NCBI GenBank assembly: GCA_963664845.1
Contig: OY761615.1
Span: 2,542,001 to 2,606,000, forward strand
Direction of reading: 5' to 3'
DNA length: 64,000 nt
Origin: CAIYTF01 sp963664845
GTDB taxonomy: Bacteria > Bacteroidota > Ignavibacteria > Ignavibacteriales > Ignavibacteriaceae
Shown here: piece after piece, positions 60,074-64,000 of the stretch
Layout: every line of letters starts with the position of its first letter
Position numbering within the stretch: position 1 is the stretch's first letter
Made by a program: the position numbers and the translations under genes
The notes under the pieces: generated by a model
Seen by the model: only the letters and a program-made list of their open reading frames with translations
Database searches by the model: none
Told to the model about the DNA's origin: nothing

Positions 60074-63013
60074 TTATTCTTTCACGGGTTCAATTGGTAA
60101 GGTAAAAAAGAACGTGGTTCCCTTGCCAACTTCGCTTTCCACCCAAATTTTCCCGCCATGCTTTTCTATCATTTCCTTGCACAACAACAGTCCAAGCCCG
60201 GTGCCCCTTTCGCCCTCCGTGCCAAGCGTGCTTACCTGATTTTCAATTTTAAATAAGCTTGCAACAGTCTCAGCATCCATTCCAACACCATTATCGGTAA
60301 CCGTCATAACCATGGAGGTATTGCCCTGTTCACCGGTTACCCTTACCAGTCCGCCAACATTGGTGAACTTGATGGCATTGGACAGCAAATTCTGCAGAAT
60401 GGAAATTATCATGGTTTTATCGGTCATCACCGGCGTAGTTTGCACGATCAATGATTCCAACTTGATTTTCTTTTTTGCTGCCGTTGTTTTCAGGAGCACC
60501 AGCACCTTGTCAACAATGGATTCAAGATTAATCGGTTCGGGTTTGAATTCAAATTTCCCTCTTTGCATTCTTGTCCAGGTTAACAGATTATCCAGAAGCT
60601 CGTACAGATTCTTCACGAGAATATTAATATCAAGACTATTTTGCCTGATCTTTTCTTTGGTCATCTTATCAATACCCGTTACCAACAGATCCGACAATCC
60701 GATGAGAGGATGGAACGGGCTTCGCAAATCGTGCGCAATTATAGAATATAACCGGTCCTTATTAAGGTTTGCCAGCTTTAATTCCTCAATATACTTTTTA
60801 ATCTGTTCCTCAGCCTGCTTACGCAATATTGCTGTTAAAACCTGTTCGGAAATAAAGATAAGAAGGTCTTTATCTTTGCCGGAATAGGCGTTAGGATCGT
60901 TATAATTGTGCACGGTCATAACACCGATTGTTGACCCGGCGGATGAAAGCGGAATTCCCAGCCATATTACAGGCAGCTTTCCGTCGATGCTTATTTCACC
61001 GCGCATCTTAAGTTGGTTAAGCTGATCGGTATTGGCGAGTAAGCTTTGCCCCGTTCTGAGCACATACTCGGTTAATCCTTTCCCGAGCGCCCGGGGCGGT
61101 GGTGCCGGGTGGTATTCGTCGTGAAAATAAGGGAACGAAAGCTTTCCGGTGTTTTTGTCGTAAAGGGCAATATAGAAATTGTTTGCAGACATCAACTTTT
61201 GTATGGACTTATGAATGGCCCTGAAGAGGTCATACAGATCCTGCGTTGAGTGCACCGACTCAGATATTTCAAGCAGTATGTGTCTTGTTGCCTCCTCGCG
61301 CTTCCGATCGGTGATATCGCGAACCATAACTATCGTTGCTGTTTTGCCATTCAGCTTAAGAGATGCAACATTCATCTCGGTTGCACCATATACTCCATTT
61401 TTGTGCCTTATTTGAGCCTCGTAGAGCGACTCAACAGTCTCCCCGGCCATTCGTCTCCGCTGACGATCAATGATGGTTGCAACTTCGTCCGGGTGTACAA
61501 ACCCAAGAATGGGCGTTCCCAGCAATTCATCTCTCGTGTAGCCGCCTATTTTCTCGAGAGCAGCATTCGCGTAGATGATCTTCCAATCAACAATAATGAA
61601 AATGCCCTCTGAAGCATTTTCAACAACGATCCGATATTTTTCTTCGCTCTCGCTGAGCGCTTTTTCTGCCAGGCGCCGTTCAGTGACATCGTTCGTAATG
61701 GATAATATCCCCTTCCGTCCATCCGGCAGCAAAATAGTGGTTTCGTTGAGCTCCATATTACGGATCGCTCCGTCTTTGCGCATATTTTTCACTTCGTGAA
61801 AAAGCATCTCATTGTTGCTTAGTATTGTTATATGCTCGCTGACTTCGTTTAGGTACTCGGGCGGAACCAGAATGCGCACATTATGCCCCAATAATTCCGC
61901 TTTGGAATAACCGGTGGATTTGCAAACGGCTTCATTGCAGTCTGCAATATTACCATCCATGTCGGTAAGCAATATGCCGCTGGGCGAAAGATCAAAAACA
62001 GAACGGTAGAGCTGCTCTTTTTCAATAAGAATATTTTCAATGCGTTTTCGCTCTGTTATATCAGTAGCCACCCCGATCAGGGCGACCGGGTTTCCCTGTT
62101 CGTCTTTCACAACGGATGTAGAAAGAAATATGGGGAATTCCGTACCGTCTTTTTTCACGTTGATAACTTCGCCCTGCCATCCTGTCTTGATGGTAGTTTG
62201 CATGATATCGGATATTGTATCGCCGCTGGCAGCCCTGGGTTGGACGATGGAAATGTGCTTACCCATCAGCTCCGCTTCGGAATAGCCATAGGTTTGCACA
62301 AAAGAATCGTTCACAAACAACAGGTGGTTGGTGTTATCGGTAATAGTGATACACTCATTCACGCTTCGTATAGCGTGAGCCAAAATTTTCAGCCGTTCTT
62401 CATTTCGCAGCTTCTCAGTACTATCCCTGTAGCTCAGCACTCTTCCTACCGTCTGACCATCGAAAAACATTGGCTGTGAATAGCGCTCAAACATCCTGCC
62501 GTTTTTTAACCTCACAAGATCATACCCCAAATTGTCCGGCGTCTCATCCAGTGCTCTGATTTTTTTTACAAACTGCTCAGGATCTTCCACCTGCTCCACT
62601 ATAAAATGCATCAGTTTCTTCCCGTCGGTTGCGCCTGGACCTTCCCAAGGCAATGCCCACAACTCCGAGAATTTCTGGTTATAATTAATGATCTCACCCT
62701 CTTTGTAAATCGCCAGGATACCTTCTTCAGTGGCTTCAAGAGTGGCGGACAATAATGAATAGAACTTTTCACGCTCACGGTGCATCTGGAGTTGGTTCTC
62801 CAGCTCAAGCACCCGTACTTGCTTTATATGTTCAGTTTGTTTCGAAAGGTAAAAGAAGAAAAGGGCACATACTGAAGCGGCAATAAAAACGGACAGCGCC
62901 TGGACATGACCGCCATATATAAACCCATCGAAGATGAGGCTGGTGAAACCAATGACTGCCCCGGTTACAAGGAATACGATGAGAGAACGTCTCGAGGGGG
63001 TGCTAGTTGACAT
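60074..63013 (-). CDS. Multi-PAS/GAF membrane sensor histidine kinase
   Basis: A 979-aa kinase. Two transmembrane helices near the N-terminus (LIVFLVTGAVIGFTSLIFDG and LSVFIAASVCALFFFYLSKQ) with a short loop, then four PAS domains (residues about 90-570, including ITDNTNHLLFVNDSFVQTYG and IIYANAALEKIGGYTRDELL), a GAF domain (about 590-740; SIQKLMSANNFYIALYDKN), a DHp domain with His761 in IAHDLRSPFHPLIGL, and a full ATPase domain (LQNLLSNAIKFTNVGG, TVTDNGVGMD, GERGTGLGLLLCKEM). No cognate regulator is adjacent. Confidence 0.95.
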   Translation of the reverse strand: MSTSTPSRRSLIVFLVTGAVIGFTSLIFDGFIYGGHVQALSVFIAASVCALFFFYLSKQTEHIKQVRVLELENQLQMHREREKFYSLLSATLEATEEGILAIYKEGEIINYNQKFSELWALPWEGPGATDGKKLMHFIVEQVEDPEQFVKKIRALDETPDNLGYDLVRLKNGRMFERYSQPMFFDGQTVGRVLSYRDSTEKLRNEERLKILAHAIRSVNECITITDNTNHLLFVNDSFVQTYGYSEAELMGKHISIVQPRAASGDTISDIMQTTIKTGWQGEVINVKKDGTEFPIFLSTSVVKDEQGNPVALIGVATDITERKRIENILIEKEQLYRSVFDLSPSGILLTDMDGNIADCNEAVCKSTGYSKAELLGHNVRILVPPEYLNEVSEHITILSNNEMLFHEVKNMRKDGAIRNMELNETTILLPDGRKGILSITNDVTERRLAEKALSESEEKYRIVVENASEGIFIIVDWKIIYANAALEKIGGYTRDELLGTPILGFVHPDEVATIIDRQRRRMAGETVESLYEAQIRHKNGVYGATEMNVASLKLNGKTATIVMVRDITDRKREEATRHILLEISESVHSTQDLYDLFRAIHKSIQKLMSANNFYIALYDKNTGKLSFPYFHDEYHPAPPPRALGKGLTEYVLRTGQSLLANTDQLNQLKMRGEISIDGKLPVIWLGIPLSSAGSTIGVMTVHNYNDPNAYSGKDKDLLIFISEQVLTAILRKQAEEQIKKYIEELKLANLNKDRLYSIIAHDLRSPFHPLIGLSDLLVTGIDKMTKEKIRQNSLDINILVKNLYELLDNLLTWTRMQRGKFEFKPEPINLESIVDKVLVLLKTTAAKKKIKLESLIVQTTPVMTDKTMIISILQNLLSNAIKFTNVGGLVRVTGEQGNTSMVMTVTDNGVGMDAETVASLFKIENQVSTLGTEGERGTGLGLLLCKEMIEKHGGKIWVESEVGKGTTFFFTLPIEPVKE

Positions 63014-63384
63014 AGCTCAACCAGTCCTTAACAATAAGGATATAGATATCCGGAGAGACAACAGCAATTCCCTTCGTTGTCGTTAAAACAGTTATAGTGC
63101 TATGAGAGTACATGATTGTGTGTTATGACTCTGCTTCAGCCGGGATAGTTACCGGTACTCAGATGTTAAAAGCCAGTTCAATTCCCGTCATTAATGGTAA
63201 AAAACGTTAACTCTTTACATCCATGTACAAGTAATAATACTAAAAATAAATGAATAATAAAAAAAACAAACCTACTGTAGTTACAGAGAGACTCGGTAAA
63301 AAAATTTGCCCTTACGGAAATAAGGGGCCATGTAGTACAAAATAGGAAAACGATTGCACAATGACCCAGTTCCCGGTGAAATAA

Positions 63385-63413
63385 GCTGTCTCAACTTCCA
63401 GCCTTGAGACAGC
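63385..63413 (-). terminator. Hairpin in the gap before the TonB-receptor 3' end
   Basis: GCTGTCTCAA (63385-63394) and TTGAGACAGC (63404-63413) form a perfect 10-bp stem, about 115 bp downstream of the TonB-receptor stop on the minus strand, followed there by TTATTT. It probably ends that transcript. The rest of 63014-63527 shows no gene. Confidence 0.5.
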
Positions 63414-63527
63414 CCATTTTCAGGAATGAATATAAATTATCTCTCTCATCCCAAGCATGAGGGTGCTTTTTTACTCAGATCGTGGCACCGCTCAGTACTG
63501 AACAATACGACACTTGGCCTCCTGCCA

Positions 63528-64000
63528 TCAATTGTCCATGGCCAGTATCGCTTTTACTGCCACCATCCGCGGGTAACCAAAATGCGTTCCGCCAAAACTT
63601 GACTCGAATTTATAGAGAAAAGCCGTATCGAAAACGTTTAGCACGTTTGCAGAAATGCGAAGAGGCAGGGATGTTACATAATTGAAGTCATACCCAATGC
63701 CAAGATCAAACACAACACGTGGGGCCAAGGCTTTGTCCGGGGAGCCGGGTTTATCTGATGAAAGCGAAAGCAAGTTGATCACCTCGTCCGAGTAACCCCG
63801 GTCCTTCAATATTTGTCGTGATTCTGTTTCGTCGGGACCGACACCCGCTTTGTTCAGTAAATCAAACGGCAACCCGGAATCGAAGCGTCCACTTAACGTT
63901 CCGAAGTATCCATCCGGATGATTATAGGCCAGATTCAGCACTGCTGTGATCAGTTGGTTATGCTCCGTGTTGAATGAGCTCTCTCCCGCGAACGGATGCG
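63528..64000 (-). CDS. TonB-dependent receptor, C-terminal fragment (cut by window edge)
   Basis: The last 156 codons of an outer-membrane receptor; the frame is open to the window edge (HPFAGESSFNTEHNQL before TAVLNLAYNHPDGYF). It has the terminal beta-barrel strands LPLRISANVLNVFDTAFLY and FGYPRMVAVKAILAM typical of TonB-dependent receptors. The ligand cannot be read from this part. Confidence 0.85.
   Translation of the reverse strand, partial: HPFAGESSFNTEHNQLITAVLNLAYNHPDGYFGTLSGRFDSGLPFDLLNKAGVGPDETESRQILKDRGYSDEVINLLSLSSDKPGSPDKALAPRVVFDLGIGYDFNYVTSLPLRISANVLNVFDTAFLYKFESSFGGTHFGYPRMVAVKAILAMDN

Overview
This window comes from a motile, Gram-negative member of the Bacteroidota/Chlorobi lineage, most likely Ignavibacteria or a close relative. 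Two secreted proteins end in the type IX secretion sorting module with the YPNPFNP motif, which is typical of Ignavibacteria-like genomes. The flagellum has P- and L-ring genes, so there is an outer membrane, and a TonB-dependent receptor is cut by the right edge. The taxon is an inference from these markers; no rRNA gene lies in the window.

Layout. 1-5234 (minus strand): a chemotaxis operon in the order HEAT-repeat protein, cheR, CheY-like regulator, cheY, cheZ-like, cheA (cut by the left edge). 5235-6598: no gene, with clustered intergenic repeats. 6599-11882 (minus): a start-less sorting-domain remnant, two paralogous surface lipoproteins and an outer-membrane barrel protein. 12537-18450 (plus): housekeeping genes, namely an Nfu iron-sulfur scaffold, an O6-methylguanine methyltransferase, the overlapping set era-eamA-acylphosphatase-ispF, dedA, a DUF5989 microprotein and a GNAT enzyme. 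18635-20254 (minus): a secreted pectate-lyase-like protein. 20549-27212 (plus): an assimilatory sulfate reduction operon (DUF2061, APS reductase, cysD, cysN, sulfite reductase, siroheme synthase). 27682-32364 (plus): a secreted protein of unknown role, a homocysteine S-methyltransferase family protein, ispE and an SGNH-hydrolase/TPR protein. 32435-32887 (minus): a MarR regulator. 33144-55071 (minus): a flagellar supercluster of about 22 kb. 55481-64000: rubrerythrin, a radical SAM/SPASM protein, the malic enzyme-phosphotransacetylase protein, a large PAS/GAF histidine kinase and the receptor C-terminus.

The most interesting item is the leader of the sulfate operon. A sigma70-like promoter (TTGACA-17-TATCTT) should start an almost leaderless transcript that opens with a 33-codon ORF at 20588-20689. 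Five of the nine codons 13-21 are Cys. A perfect 11-bp hairpin with a U-tract follows, and a segment inside the leader ORF is complementary to the terminator's left arm. This has the parts of classical ribosome-mediated attenuation responding to cysteine.

The flagellar cluster has several unusual parts: a FliA-type sigma factor with no sigma3 domain, a histidine-kinase-like protein that has lost its phospho-acceptor His, a receiver-DHp protein with no ATPase domain, a FlgJ fused to a lytic transglycosylase, two HDOD proteins, and two complete stator pairs, one with a 142-nt motA/motB overlap. A sigma54-like site lies in front of the fliA operon, and FliA-like sites lie in front of the chemotaxis operon and fliW-csrA. 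Together they suggest an ordered hierarchy in which FliA switches on late genes and CsrA/FliW adds post-transcriptional control.
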